From Holophagaceae bacterium (GTDB taxonomy: Bacteria; Acidobacteriota; Holophagae; Holophagales; Holophagaceae): 32,924 bases of DNA. The notes under the pieces were generated by a model. That model did no database searches. It worked only from the letters and a program-made list of their open reading frames with translations, and had not been told where the DNA came from. Shown here one piece after another: positions 1 through 8,223 of the stretch. The stretch is taken from positions 1-32,924 of the forward strand of contig JAFNAB010000040.1 in NCBI GenBank assembly GCA_017859955.1. The letters are read 5' to 3'. Within the stretch, counting starts at the first letter, position 1. Every line of letters begins with the position of its first letter. The position numbers and the translations under genes are program-made.

Positions 1-349
1 CCATCTCACAGAGACGATCCACGGGCTGGCCGCCCACCAGGGTGGTCTGGATGATCTCTTCCACATCCTCCACCTTCACGGGGCCGTAGAGGAAGTCATG
101 GGGCTCGATGAGCACCAGGGGAGCCCGGGAACACTGTCCGTGACACCCGGTTTCCACCACCGCGATTTCCCGCTCCAGGCCGGCGGCGGCCAGCTTTTCG
201 TGGAAAGCCTTGCTGAGGGCCTCGGCACCCAGGGCCCGACAGCCGGTGCTGCAGACCATGACCCGAGCCCGGAAACGGTTGGTTTCTTCCTGGAACTTCT
301 CCTGACAGGCCGTCAGTTCCTTCGCAGTCGTAATCAATTGTTCGGACAT
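1..349 (-). CDS. NuoF/HydB-like NADH-binding subunit, N-terminal part (runs off left edge)
   Basis: Partial gene: the first 116 codons are present and the rest lies beyond the left edge. The visible part is a thioredoxin-like [2Fe-2S] domain with Cys33-x3-Cys37 and Cys69-x3-Cys73 (CSTGC, CHGQC), followed by the conserved stretch FLYGPVKVEDVEEII. This N-terminal domain is typical of HydB/HndC flavoprotein subunits of NAD(P)-linked, often electron-bifurcating, [FeFe] hydrogenases and some formate dehydrogenases, and is missing from ordinary complex I NuoF. The ATG is preceded by GAGGAGACGCC and starts 10 nt after the stop of the NuoE-like gene, so the two are co-transcribed. The expected remaining domains (FMN/NADH-binding, SLBB, 4Fe-4S) cannot be seen. 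Hydrogenase versus formate dehydrogenase cannot be decided here. Confidence 0.85.
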   Translation of the reverse strand, partial: MSEQLITTAKELTACQEKFQEETNRFRARVMVCSTGCRALGAEALSKAFHEKLAAAGLEREIAVVETGCHGQCSRAPLVLIEPHDFLYGPVKVEDVEEIIQTTLVGGQPVDRLCEM

Positions 350-359
350 GGGCGTCTCC

Positions 360-887
360 TCAGGAATAGTTCTTCACGATGGCCCGAGCCTTGGCAGGCG
401 TGAGCTGGCCAAAGTACTCGTCGTCCACCATGACCACAGGAGCCAGGAAGCAGGTTCCCAGGCAGGCGACATTCTCGAAGGTGAAGCGACCGTCAGCAGT
501 GGTACCGCCAACCTCCACATCGATTTCGTGGAGGATGGCCTCGGCCACATCCTTGGCGCCCCGAACGTGGCAGGCGGTGCCGGTACAGCAGCGGATGGTA
601 TGGCGCCCCCGGGGGGTGGTGGAGAACTGGGTGTAGAAGGTGATGACCCCATACATGCGGCTCAGGGGAATCCCGGTCCGCTCGCTGACCTCGGAGAGCA
701 CCTCGGCGGGAAGGTAGCCGTAGGCCTCCTGGAGGCGCTGAAGCAGGGGAATCAGATCCCCGGAGTCGACGGGAGACAGCTCCGCCAGGATCGCTTCAGC
801 CTTGGCCAGATCGGCCGCGAGACACCCGCAGCCTTCTCCTCGATGCACATGCGGTTCCCCCGCGTGTCCCGTGCTCACCTCAGTCAT
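360..887 (-). CDS. NuoE-like [2Fe-2S] subunit (HydC/HndA type)
   Basis: A 175-residue protein of the 24-kDa NADH dehydrogenase subunit family. After a short N-terminal extension rich in Gly/His/Cys (residues 1-25) comes a helical segment (LIPLLQRLQEAYGYLP, RMYGVITFYTQF), then a thioredoxin-like [2Fe-2S] domain. Its ligands are Cys101-x4-Cys106 and Cys142-x3-Cys146 (CTGTACH, CLGTC). It passes electrons between NADH/flavin and Fe-S clusters in NADH-linked hydrogenases or dehydrogenases. The neighbour downstream is the NuoF/HydB-like subunit, so this is the small subunit of the same soluble complex. The start is ATG; the ribosome-binding site is only a weak AGTAGGG. A TACAAT -10 box lies about 50 nt upstream. 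The CGC motif in the N-terminal extension is not a usual family feature. Confidence 0.9.
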   Translation of the reverse strand: MTEVSTGHAGEPHVHRGEGCGCLAADLAKAEAILAELSPVDSGDLIPLLQRLQEAYGYLPAEVLSEVSERTGIPLSRMYGVITFYTQFSTTPRGRHTIRCCTGTACHVRGAKDVAEAILHEIDVEVGGTTADGRFTFENVACLGTCFLAPVVMVDDEYFGQLTPAKARAIVKNYS

Positions 888-1489
888 AGTGCCCTACTGG
901 GGTTTAGAGCATAGGAGCATCGGTCGACGTGAAGCCCCATTGTAGTGCGAAGCATATGGTCATACCAGAGCCGCAAATGGTGATGTTTTTATCGATTACC
1001 CCATCCCAAGTCAGGCCAAGCCCCCTCCCCCGCGCATCCGGTGACACCCATTTGCATAGGGACAACTCACCACCCCTCAAGGAAAACGAGCCGGGACTAA
1101 TCCACCGGGAAACTATAGATCAAAAAAACGTCTACGCATCCCGATAAAAACCACCCCTGGGAGTCAACAATAATCCAGGCTTGGTACACACTGAATTAAT
1201 CCAGTCAATCTCGATTTCTAAATACTGGCATAAAGCGGTTTAAATACTTTTTATTCGATATCATTATCACCATATGATCAGATGACGTCCACTTTATTGA
1301 GAAAGGATTATCGATATACAAATATACATATTTATACCTTGATTCAAGATGGATCTCTATGTTCAAAATGATCCTTGTGATGGTGTTGGCCCAATAGTGC
1401 ATCGCGAACGATTTACACTTTCACAATTTTAATAAACGTATTTAACAAATTAAACCAAACACCTAAGACTCAGAAACAGGAGGAAAGCC
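888..1489. other. Gene-free AT-rich leader between the NuoE-like gene and the OFA transporter
   Basis: About 600 nt without a convincing gene. The left third (888-1080) has the local high GC. From about 1100 to 1480 the DNA becomes strongly AT-rich, unlike everything around it. It contains small inverted repeats such as AAATAT-ac-ATATTT (1320-1333) and GGATC...GATCC (around 1349-1371). A 65-codon minus-strand frame (1205-1402) has AT-driven composition (many I, Y, N, K), no ribosome-binding site and no family resemblance, so I do not call it. The region probably carries the transporter promoter and its control sites. I cannot name a clean -35/-10 pair. Confidence 0.6.
939..944 (-). promoter_or_regulatory. 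Putative -10 box for the NuoE/NuoF-like operon
   Basis: The minus strand reads TACAAT followed by GGGG, 5/6 matches to a sigma-70 -10 box, about 50 nt before the NuoE-like start. The -35 position (TGGTAT with a 17-nt spacer) is poor, so the promoter would need an activator or is weak. Called from sequence pattern only. Confidence 0.3.
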
Positions 1490-2773
1490 TTGAAGAACCG
1501 CTGGCTCATCGCACTGGGCGCCGTTGGAATTCATGTCTCACTGGGCTCAGTCTATGCATGGAGCGTGTTCAAGAACCCATTTATCAAGGCCTTCGGATGG
1601 ACCCAATTCCAGGCGGGTATGCCCTTTGGGCTTGCCATATTCCTCTTGGGCACTTCCGCGGCCGTGATGGGTCATTTTGTGGAAAAGAAGGGCCCCCGCA
1701 AGTCGGGCATCGTGTCAGCCCTTTTCTGGGCCCTGGGCCTTTTCGCGGCCAGCGCGGTGACCTCCCGCCTGGTCTCGGACAATGGCCTCCGCCTGTGGCT
1801 GCTTTACCTCTCCTGCTGTGTTGCTGGGGTTGGCCTCGGCACCGGCTATGTCGCCCCCGTGTCCACCTTGATGAAGTGGTTCCCGGATCGTCGTGGCCTG
1901 GCAACCGGACTGGCGATCATGGGCTTCGGCTTCGGCGCCTTCTTTGGAGCCCCCGTCATGGCCAAGCTGATCCAGAGCGTCGGCATCTCCACCACCTTCC
2001 TGATCCTGGGGGCGGTCTATCTCGTCGTGATGCTGGCCTCCGCCAGCTACCTCGCCCCCCCTCCCGCTGGCTGGAAGCCCGCCGGCATGGATGAAGCTCT
2101 GGCCTCCGGCAAGCAGAAGCCCACCATGGACCTGTGGCCCATGACCGCCAACGAGGCCGTCAAGACCTGGCCCTTCTTCGGTCTGTGGTTGATGATGTTC
2201 ATCAACATCACCTGCGGCATCTCCGTCCTATCCGTAGCCTCCCCCATGACCCAGGAAGTGACCGGCATGGGTGTTCTGGGTGCCAGCGCCGTGGTCGGCA
2301 TGATCGGCCTCTTCAATGGCCTCGGCCGCTTGGCCTGGGCCTCCTTCTCGGACCTCTTCGGACGCCCGAACACTTACATTGCCTTCTTCGTCATCCAGGT
2401 GCTGGCCTTCTGGTTCCTGCCCAGCCTCAAGGCTGTCCTCATGTTCCAGGCCGTGCTCTACCTCATCATGACCTGCTATGGCGGAGGCTTCGCCACCCTG
2501 CCCGCCTACATCGGAGATCTCTTCGGGACCAAGCAGGTGAGCGCCATCCATGGCTACGTGCTGACCGCCTGGGCCCTGGCCGGACTGGTGGGCTCCGGGC
2601 TGGCCTCCTACCTCCACCAGGCCACCGGCAGCTACGCCGCCATGACCAAGGTGTACTCGGTCATCTTCCTCCTGGCCACGGCTGTTTCCCTCGTCATGAA
2701 GGTGTTCGTCAACCGCGAGCTGGCCAAGAAGACCGCGATGCCTACCGGCGCCCTGCTCACCGCCGAGGGCTAG
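1490..2773 (+). CDS. OFA-family MFS transporter (oxalate/formate antiporter type)
   Basis: A 427-residue integral membrane protein of the major facilitator superfamily, with about 12 hydrophobic segments. OFA-family signatures are the N-terminus IALGAVGIHVSLGSVYAWSV, the loop GLATGLAIMGFGFGA, the long central loop rich in Pro/Ala (residues ~185-225), and TLPAYIGDLFGTKQVSAIHG in the C-terminal half. OFA members exchange or import small organic anions such as oxalate, formate or other carboxylates; the substrate cannot be read from sequence. The start is TTG, chosen because AGGAGG lies six bases upstream and because it gives a full-length first helix. It stands alone, behind an AT-rich leader and ahead of a strong hairpin. 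The nearby formate-THF ligase makes formate or a related acid an attractive but unproven substrate. Confidence 0.88.
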   Translation: MKNRWLIALGAVGIHVSLGSVYAWSVFKNPFIKAFGWTQFQAGMPFGLAIFLLGTSAAVMGHFVEKKGPRKSGIVSALFWALGLFAASAVTSRLVSDNGLRLWLLYLSCCVAGVGLGTGYVAPVSTLMKWFPDRRGLATGLAIMGFGFGAFFGAPVMAKLIQSVGISTTFLILGAVYLVVMLASASYLAPPPAGWKPAGMDEALASGKQKPTMDLWPMTANEAVKTWPFFGLWLMMFINITCGISVLSVASPMTQEVTGMGVLGASAVVGMIGLFNGLGRLAWASFSDLFGRPNTYIAFFVIQVLAFWFLPSLKAVLMFQAVLYLIMTCYGGGFATLPAYIGDLFGTKQVSAIHGYVLTAWALAGLVGSGLASYLHQATGSYAAMTKVYSVIFLLATAVSLVMKVFVNRELAKKTAMPTGALLTAEG

Positions 2774-2786
2774 ACCCACTCCAGGT

Positions 2787-2823
2787 GAATCCCCCCGATG
2801 TGCGAAAGCAATCGGGGGGATTC
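2787..2823. terminator. Hairpin between convergent OFA transporter and murG
   Basis: A perfect 13-bp stem, GAATCCCCCCGAT paired with ATCGGGGGGATTC. Its top continues as TGC-GAAA-GCA, a short stem with a GNRA tetraloop. It sits 14 nt after the transporter stop and 7 nt from the murG stop, so it can serve both strands. The T-tract is weak on either side (TGCATTT on the plus strand). Confidence 0.75.
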
Positions 2824-2829
2824 TGCATT

Positions 2830-3795
2830 TCAGGGGCGGGGCAGGAAATCAGGCCCCTCCTCGACCACCTCGGCCCGCCCCTCGGCAGCCATGGCCAGAG
2901 CGTTCATCCGCTGGTGATCCCCCGCGCTGGTGGGGAGCGGAACCAGGATCGCCGGGCGTCCGCAGGCGATCAATTCGGAACAGGTGCTCGCCCCGGCCCT
3001 GGAGATCAGTAGGCTGGTGGCCTCGAGCACGCCATCCATGCCCTCCAGAAAGGGGACCAGGGTATGTCTGGGATGGAAGGCAGTGTCCTTCAGGGCTTCG
3101 TACTGGGAGGGACCGGCCTGATGGAGGATTTCCCAGTCCGGATGGTCCTCGAGCAGCCCCTGCCCCAGTTCGGCCATGGCCCGGTTGATGGCCCGGGCAC
3201 CGCCACTGCCCCCGAGGACCAGGAGCCGGTAAGGGGCTGCCAGCGCATCCAAGGGCTTGAACTCCCGCAGGAAACCCGCCCGAACCGGGGTGCCCACCAC
3301 CAGGCACTTGGCACCGGGCAGGCGTTCCTGGACCGCCTCCATGCCGCACCACACCCGTTGGGCTCCTTTGGCCAGATGGCGCACCAGGGCCCCGGGGGCG
3401 GCATTGGACTCGTGGATGTAGTAGGGGATGCCCAGGGAGCGTGCCGCCAGGAGAGCCGGAGCACTGGCGTAGCCGCCGGTGCCGATCACAGCCCAGGGAC
3501 GGGCCCCCTTCCAGGCCCTCAGAAGAAAGCGGTAGGCCTTCCAGAGCTTCAGGGCGGATCTCAGCACCCGGAAGGGCGAACGGCCCAGGAATCCCTCCAC
3601 ATCCAGCAGGACGTGGGGCCAGGGCGACTGGGGCAGCTGCTTGGCCTCGATGCCCCGGCGGGCGCCCACGAAGGCGATGGGCCGCTCGGGCCACCGCTCC
3701 CGGGCACCCTCCGCCAAGGCGATGGCCGGGAAGTAGTGCCCCCCCGTGCCTCCTCCCGTAAAGACCAGGGCATCCTGAAAGTTCGGCTCGCTCAT
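2830..3795 (-). CDS. murG: MurG-like UDP-GlcNAc transferase, C-terminally short
   Basis: MurG adds GlcNAc from UDP-GlcNAc to lipid I on the inner face of the membrane, giving lipid II for peptidoglycan. Visible motifs are the N-terminal glycine loop GGTGGHYFPAIALAE, the acceptor-domain motif HESNAAPGALVRHLA, the donor-domain loop GGSGGARAIN, and SRAGASTCSELIACGRPAILVPLP followed by DHQRMNA. The protein is 321 residues and stops right after RAEVVEEGPDFLPRP. The family is usually about 350-375 residues, so the last C-terminal helices (about 35-40 residues) that pack back on the N-domain are missing. It lies outside any mur/fts cluster, which raises the question whether it is the only murG. Start ATG has no good ribosome-binding site; a TAGTCT -10-like box lies only 6 nt before it. 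Confidence 0.85.
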   Translation of the reverse strand: MSEPNFQDALVFTGGGTGGHYFPAIALAEGARERWPERPIAFVGARRGIEAKQLPQSPWPHVLLDVEGFLGRSPFRVLRSALKLWKAYRFLLRAWKGARPWAVIGTGGYASAPALLAARSLGIPYYIHESNAAPGALVRHLAKGAQRVWCGMEAVQERLPGAKCLVVGTPVRAGFLREFKPLDALAAPYRLLVLGGSGGARAINRAMAELGQGLLEDHPDWEILHQAGPSQYEALKDTAFHPRHTLVPFLEGMDGVLEATSLLISRAGASTCSELIACGRPAILVPLPTSAGDHQRMNALAMAAEGRAEVVEEGPDFLPRP

Positions 3796-3801
3796 GATCC
3801 C

Positions 3802-3807
3802 AGACTA
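3802..3807 (-). promoter_or_regulatory. Possible -10 box directly in front of murG
   Basis: The minus strand reads TTGTAGTCTGGG just before the ATG. The TAGTCT hexamer would place the transcription start at or next to the A of the ATG, i.e. a leaderless transcript. The same TTGTAG(A/T)CTGGG word precedes nadC at the same distance. No good -35 is visible. Confidence 0.25.
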
Positions 3808-3812
3808 CAACA

Positions 3813-3839
3813 GGCCCCCACAGAAAACCTGTGGGGGCC
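3813..3839 (-). terminator. Hairpin after the MTHFR-like gene
   Basis: An 11-bp perfect stem GGCCCCCACAG / CTGTGGGGGCC with loop AAAAC, 22 nt past the stop of the reductase gene and before murG. It should end the C1 transcript and isolate murG. There is no clear U-tract on the minus strand. Confidence 0.65.
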
Positions 3840-3861
3840 CGGGTCAGCGAAAGGAAATGTC

Positions 3862-5433
3862 CTACTTCCCGTCGGCCTTGGGGGCTTCGATCCCCAGCCG
3901 CTTGGCGCTGTGATCGCGACCCAGGTAGAAGTTGATCCAGGAGGAGGTCCACCGGAAGTCGGAGTTCAAAGCAGGGATCGCGTAGGCTCCAAGCTGTTCT
4001 TCGGCCCCATGGCTCTTGAGGCGGTTGTAGGCCCGGACATGGATGCACTCCTGCTCGCCGTGGCTCCCCTTGGGATACACCTCGCAGTAGCCGTTCAGAC
4101 CACCGCCGCAGGGACCGTTCCGCTGGGCCTTGGGGCACTGGCTCATGGGACAGAGATAGGCCAGGTCGAAGAGGGCGCAGTCGCCGCAGCTCTCACACTC
4201 GTTGCTCACCACCTTGCAGAGGTGTTCGAGCTTGGTATAGGTGTGCTCCAGGGGCTTTCCCTCCACCGCCGCAGCGAGGCGCTGCATGGGCTTGAAAAGC
4301 AGGCCCTGGGGCTCGAAGGCGGCGTGATGAAGGACCTGCATGGCCTTGTACGTCAGGGAGGAGGAAGGGCGCTCGGAGCGGTCCACCGGCTTCTCGGTGT
4401 TGAGGCCCGTCTTGGCGTCCTTCTCGAAGTAGTAGAAGCCGTCGGCCTGGGGGAAATCGAACTCCGGGAGGAGCTCCTGCCAATTGGCCACCAGCTCTTC
4501 GCCGCGCCCCAGGATGAACTCCAGATCGTCGTAGGAGACCCCGTGACCGCCGAGGTGGACGCCGGCGTAGCCCATGCCCTTCATGAAGGCGTACATCTTG
4601 GCGGCCCGCTCGATACGCAGCCCCTTGCCTTTGTCAGACGCCTTGGACTCGGCATCCAGCACTGAAACCAGCTCGTCGGTGGCAACACAGCCCGGCAGGC
4701 CGTTGCGGTTCATGAGCTTGGCGGCACCCAGGGGAAGGACGTACACATTGCCCATCACCGGGATATGCCCGAAGCCCATATGCTTGACCATCTGAAGCAG
4801 TTCGTGGAACTTGCGGGCATCATAGCCCAGCTGGGCCACGATGAACTGGGCCCCGGCCTCCAGCTTCTTCTTCAGCTTGAAGTACTGGGTCACCAGTTCG
4901 GACTCGGTGGCCTTGAAGGGACTGGCGGCGGCACCCGCAAAGAAGTGTGCGGGCTTGAGACGGGTCGTCCCCTTCATGGTGGGCACTTCCAGGCCCTGGT
5001 TCATGTCCGTGATCAGGGTCAGGAGATGGACGGGATCGTAGTCGAAGACCGGCTTGGCCCGACCCAGATGGCCGGAATAGGTGTAGTCACCGGTCATGAC
5101 CAGAAGATTGTGGACGGAGCCCCGCTCCATGCCATGGAGCAGACCTTCCATCTGATTGCGGTTCTTGTCCTTGCAGGTGAAATGCACCAGGGGTTCGATG
5201 CCCAGCTTGTTGACCTCAACCCCCAGCATCTCGGCGGATAGCGCGGGGTTGCCCCCGGGGTTGTCGGTGATGGTCAGGGCATGGACCTTGCCGCCCTTGG
5301 CAGCCTGCTCCGCGGCGTAGAAAACCTGATCCTGAGCCTTCTCAAAGGCCCCACGGCCAGGCACCAACTCCCAGGTGATACAGAAGGCATCTTTGGACTG
5401 CAGGGATTGCTGGAATGTCTTGAGATGCTCCAC
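3862..5433 (-). CDS. Methylenetetrahydrofolate reductase fused to a cysteine-rich MetV-type C-terminal domain
   Basis: A 523-residue two-part protein. Residues ~15-310 form a MetF-type TIM barrel with the catalytic/folate region WELVPGRG (E22), the flavin-site HFTCKDKN (84-91) and VMTGDYTYSG (112-121), and the barrel end GMGYAGVHLGGHG. Residues ~350-480 form the MTHFR C-terminal domain with clustered cysteines C406, C413, C416, C419, C428, C433, C442, C450 and C463, likely metal or Fe-S ligands. It reduces methylene-THF to methyl-THF, the last folate step of the Wood-Ljungdahl methyl branch. In model acetogens MetF and MetV are separate subunits; here they are one chain. The start is GTG, preceded by AAGGAGGG at good spacing. 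It lies downstream of folD and fhs but behind a hairpin. The electron donor is not evident; the hydrogenase-type subunits nearby are only context. Confidence 0.88.
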   Translation of the reverse strand: MEHLKTFQQSLQSKDAFCITWELVPGRGAFEKAQDQVFYAAEQAAKGGKVHALTITDNPGGNPALSAEMLGVEVNKLGIEPLVHFTCKDKNRNQMEGLLHGMERGSVHNLLVMTGDYTYSGHLGRAKPVFDYDPVHLLTLITDMNQGLEVPTMKGTTRLKPAHFFAGAAASPFKATESELVTQYFKLKKKLEAGAQFIVAQLGYDARKFHELLQMVKHMGFGHIPVMGNVYVLPLGAAKLMNRNGLPGCVATDELVSVLDAESKASDKGKGLRIERAAKMYAFMKGMGYAGVHLGGHGVSYDDLEFILGRGEELVANWQELLPEFDFPQADGFYYFEKDAKTGLNTEKPVDRSERPSSSLTYKAMQVLHHAAFEPQGLLFKPMQRLAAAVEGKPLEHTYTKLEHLCKVVSNECESCGDCALFDLAYLCPMSQCPKAQRNGPCGGGLNGYCEVYPKGSHGEQECIHVRAYNRLKSHGAEEQLGAYAIPALNSDFRWTSSWINFYLGRDHSAKRLGIEAPKADGK

Positions 5434-5550
5434 CGGAAGCCCTCCTTCAATACTGGAACCGAAACGGAATCGGGAATTGCCCCACCTTAACGCAACGCCC
5501 CGGACCCCTGGGGAGTCCGTGAAAACGGGTTTGATTCAGGTGGGTTCTCT

Positions 5551-5583
5551 GAGGGAAGGGGCGAGATGCGGGCCCCTTCCCTC
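5551..5583 (-). terminator. Hairpin after fhs
   Basis: A perfect 12-bp stem GAGGGAAGGGGC / GCCCCTTCCCTC with a 9-nt loop, located 52 nt past the fhs stop. A second smaller hairpin (5603-5610 with 5615-5622) lies between it and fhs. No U-tract follows. It may end or attenuate fhs transcription before the reductase gene, suggesting separate expression of the reductase. Confidence 0.6.
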
Positions 5584-5634
5584 CAGAGGGTCTTCAGGAA
5601 AATGGGCTCCCTCAGGGGCCCATGTGCAGTGGAC

Positions 5635-7302
5635 CTAGAACAGTCCGCCGATGACGCCATTGTTGTCGATATCGATCACTTCAGCCGCGGGCTTCTTGGG
5701 GAGGCCGGGCATGGTCATGATCTCGCCGGCGATGGCCACCAGGAAGCCGGCACCCACGGAGGCGCGGACTTCGCGGACGGTGATCTTGAAGCCGGAGGGA
5801 CGGCCGAGCTTAGTGGCATCGTCGCTGAAGCTGTACTGGGTCTTGGCCATGCAGATGGGGGTCTTGTCCAGGCCCATGGCGGTCAGCTGATCGATGGTCT
5901 TGGAGGCGGCAGCGGTGAAGTTGACACCGTCAGCGCCGTAGATCTTGGTGGCGATGGCGTTGATCTTCTCCTTGATGGGCAGGTTGACGTCGTAGAGGAA
6001 CTTGAAGTCGCCCTTCTTGGCGAAGGCGGCTTCCACCTTCCTGGCGAGATCCACACCACCCTCGCCACCCCGGGCCCAGACTTCGGACACGGAGACCTCG
6101 GCACCGGCCTGGGTGCAGAGGGCGACCAGGCGATCCAGCTCGGCCTTGGTGTCGGTGGGGAAGGCGTTGACAGCCACCACAGCGGGCAGACCGAAGCCCT
6201 GCACGTTCTCGATGTGCTTCAGGAGGTTGGCGAGGCCCTTGTCGAGGGCGTCCACGTTCTCCTGGCCCAGGTCGGCCTTGGCCACGCCACCATGCATCTT
6301 GAGGGCACGGACGGTGGCCACAATGACCACGGCATCAGGCTGGAATCCGGCGAAGCGGCACTTGATGTCGATGAACTTCTCGGCACCCAGGTCGGCGCCG
6401 AACCCGGCTTCGGTCACCAGCACGTCCGCCAGCTTGAGGGCGAACTTGGAGGCCATGAGGGTGTTGCAGCCGTGGGCGATGTTGGCGAAGGGACCGCCGT
6501 GGACGAAGGCAGGGGTGCCTTCCAGGGTCTGAACCAGGTTGGGCTTGATGGCGTCCTTGAAGAGGGCGGTGAGGGCACCGGCCACCTTCAGGTCGGCCAC
6601 GGTCACGGGCTTGTCGGCGTAGGTGTAGCCGATCACGATGCGGTTCACGCGGGCCTTGAAGTCCTCGAGATCGGAAGCCAGGCAGAGGATGGCCATGAAC
6701 TCAGAGGCCACGGTGATATCGAAGCCGGTTTCGCGGGGCATGCCGTTGGCCTTGCCACCCAGGGCCACGATGGTGGAACGGAGGGCGCGGTCATTCAGAT
6801 CCACAACGCGGCGGAAGGCGATGCGGCGGATGTCGATGCCCAGTTCGTTGCCGTGGTGGATGTGGTTGTCGATGATGGCGGCCAGCAGGTTGTGGGCGGT
6901 GGTCACGGCGTGGATGTCGCCGGTGAAGTGGAGGTTGATGTCCTCCATGGGGACCACCTGGGCGTAACCGCCGCCAGCGGCGCCCCCCTTGACGCCGAAG
7001 CAGGGGCCCAGGGAGGGCTCGCGCAGGGCGATGATGGACTTCTTGCCCAGCTTGTGGAAGGCGTCGCCCAGACCCACGGTGGTGGTGGTCTTGCCCTCAC
7101 CGGCGGGGGTGGGGTTGATGGCAGTCACCAGGACGAGCTTGCCGTTGGGGCGCTCCTTGACGCGGTCCCAGACCTTCAGGGAAACCTTGGCCTTGTACTT
7201 GCCATAGAGCTCGATATCGTCCTCGGTCAGACCGAGTTCGGCGGCAACTTTGGTGATCGGCAGCATGGTCGCTGCCTGGGCGATTTCGACATCACTCTTC
7301 AT
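5635..7302 (-). CDS. fhs: Formate--tetrahydrofolate ligase
   Basis: A 555-residue enzyme that joins formate and THF with ATP to give 10-formyl-THF, the entry of formate into the folate C1 pathway, in the cytoplasm. Family marks are the N-terminus [14 protein letters not shown], the P-loop [17 protein letters not shown] (residues 65-81), [43 protein letters not shown], and [14 protein letters not shown]. Length and motifs match complete family members, with no internal defect. ATG with AGGAGG upstream. It lies 63 nt after folD on the same strand, so folD-fhs form an operon. With the downstream reductase they give the complete route from formate to methyl-THF. Confidence 0.97.
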   Translation of the reverse strand: MKSDVEIAQAATMLPITKVAAELGLTEDDIELYGKYKAKVSLKVWDRVKERPNGKLVLVTAINPTPAGEGKTTTTVGLGDAFHKLGKKSIIALREPSLGPCFGVKGGAAGGGYAQVVPMEDINLHFTGDIHAVTTAHNLLAAIIDNHIHHGNELGIDIRRIAFRRVVDLNDRALRSTIVALGGKANGMPRETGFDITVASEFMAILCLASDLEDFKARVNRIVIGYTYADKPVTVADLKVAGALTALFKDAIKPNLVQTLEGTPAFVHGGPFANIAHGCNTLMASKFALKLADVLVTEAGFGADLGAEKFIDIKCRFAGFQPDAVVIVATVRALKMHGGVAKADLGQENVDALDKGLANLLKHIENVQGFGLPAVVAVNAFPTDTKAELDRLVALCTQAGAEVSVSEVWARGGEGGVDLARKVEAAFAKKGDFKFLYDVNLPIKEKINAIATKIYGADGVNFTAAASKTIDQLTAMGLDKTPICMAKTQYSFSDDATKLGRPSGFKITVREVRASVGAGFLVAIAGEIMTMPGLPKKPAAEVIDIDNNGVIGGLF

Positions 7303-7365
7303 GGAATCCTCCTAAAGGGGGGAATGGGGGAAAACCTGCCACCGACCAGGGGGTCGGGGAGAGAA

Positions 7366-8223
7366 CTAGTTCTGGAGCTGCAGTTCAGCGGCACGCAGCG
7401 TGTTGTACATCAGCATGGCGATGGTGAGGGGCCCCACCCCGCCGGGGACGGGGGTGATGTAACCGGCGACTTCGGAAGCCTCATCAAACTTCACATCGCC
7501 CACCAGCTTGCCCGTAGGCAGGCGGTTGATGCCCACATCGATCACGACGGCACCGGGCTTGACCATATCCTTGGTGACAAACTCAGGCTTGCCGATGGCG
7601 GCCACCAGAATGTCGGCCTGGGCACAGACGGCGGCCAGGTCCTTGGTCTTGGAGTGGGTGACCGTAACCGTAGCGCTGCGGGAGAGCAGCAGGGCGGCCA
7701 TGGGCTTGCCCACGATGTTGCTGCGCCCGATGACGACGGCGTTCTTGCCCTCCACGGAGATCCCGGAGATCTCCAGCATCTTGATGACGCCGTAGGGGGT
7801 GCAGGGCACCAAGTGCTCCTTGCCGATGGAAAGCTTGCCGACATTCACCGGGTGGAAACCATCCACATCCTTGTCGGGGCGGATGCGCTCCAGCACCTTC
7901 TCGGAATTGATGTGCTTGGGAACCGGGAGCTGCACCAGGATGCCGTGGTTGAGGGGATCGGCATTCAGGCGCTCGATGACCGCCAGCAGTTCGTCCTCGG
8001 TGGCGGTCTCGGGGAGGCGGATCACTTCGGACTTCATGCCCAGCTCGACACAGGTCTTGTGCTTGCTGGCCACATAGACCTTGGAAGCCGGGTCTTCACC
8101 CACGATCACCACCGTCAGCATAGGGGTCACACCGTGCTTGGCAGTGAAGGCCTGGACGTCAGCACGCACCTGCTCGCCAAGCTTCCCTGCGATCGCCTTG
8201 CCGTCGAGTATCTGAGCTGCCAT
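7366..8223 (-). CDS. folD: Bifunctional methylene-THF dehydrogenase / methenyl-THF cyclohydrolase
   Basis: A 285-residue FolD that interconverts 10-formyl-, methenyl- and methylene-THF with NAD(P). Visible are the catalytic Tyr50-x3-Lys54 (YVASK), [35 protein letters not shown], the nucleotide-binding [14 protein letters not shown] and the C-terminal signature [15 protein letters not shown]. Length is normal for the family. ATG with GGAGA at good distance. First gene of the folD-fhs operon, with a leader of about 260 nt that can fold into several hairpins. It supplies the middle steps between fhs and the MetF-type reductase. Confidence 0.97.
   Translation of the reverse strand: MAAQILDGKAIAGKLGEQVRADVQAFTAKHGVTPMLTVVIVGEDPASKVYVASKHKTCVELGMKSEVIRLPETATEDELLAVIERLNADPLNHGILVQLPVPKHINSEKVLERIRPDKDVDGFHPVNVGKLSIGKEHLVPCTPYGVIKMLEISGISVEGKNAVVIGRSNIVGKPMAALLLSRSATVTVTHSKTKDLAAVCAQADILVAAIGKPEFVTKDMVKPGAVVIDVGINRLPTGKLVGDVKFDEASEVAGYITPVPGGVGPLTIAMLMYNTLRAAELQLQN

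Noticed and set aside
1386-1400. Sigma-54-like TTGGC...TGCA element before the OFA gene
   Set aside because: The GG-to-GC spacing is one base short of the strict -24/-12 geometry, and no sigma-54 activator site is evident.
1205-1402. 65-codon minus-strand frame in the AT-rich leader
   Set aside because: AT-driven amino acids, no ribosome-binding site, no similarity recognised.
3064-4665. 533-codon plus-strand frame over murG and the reductase gene
   Set aside because: It spans the antisense of two real genes and their intergenic terminator.
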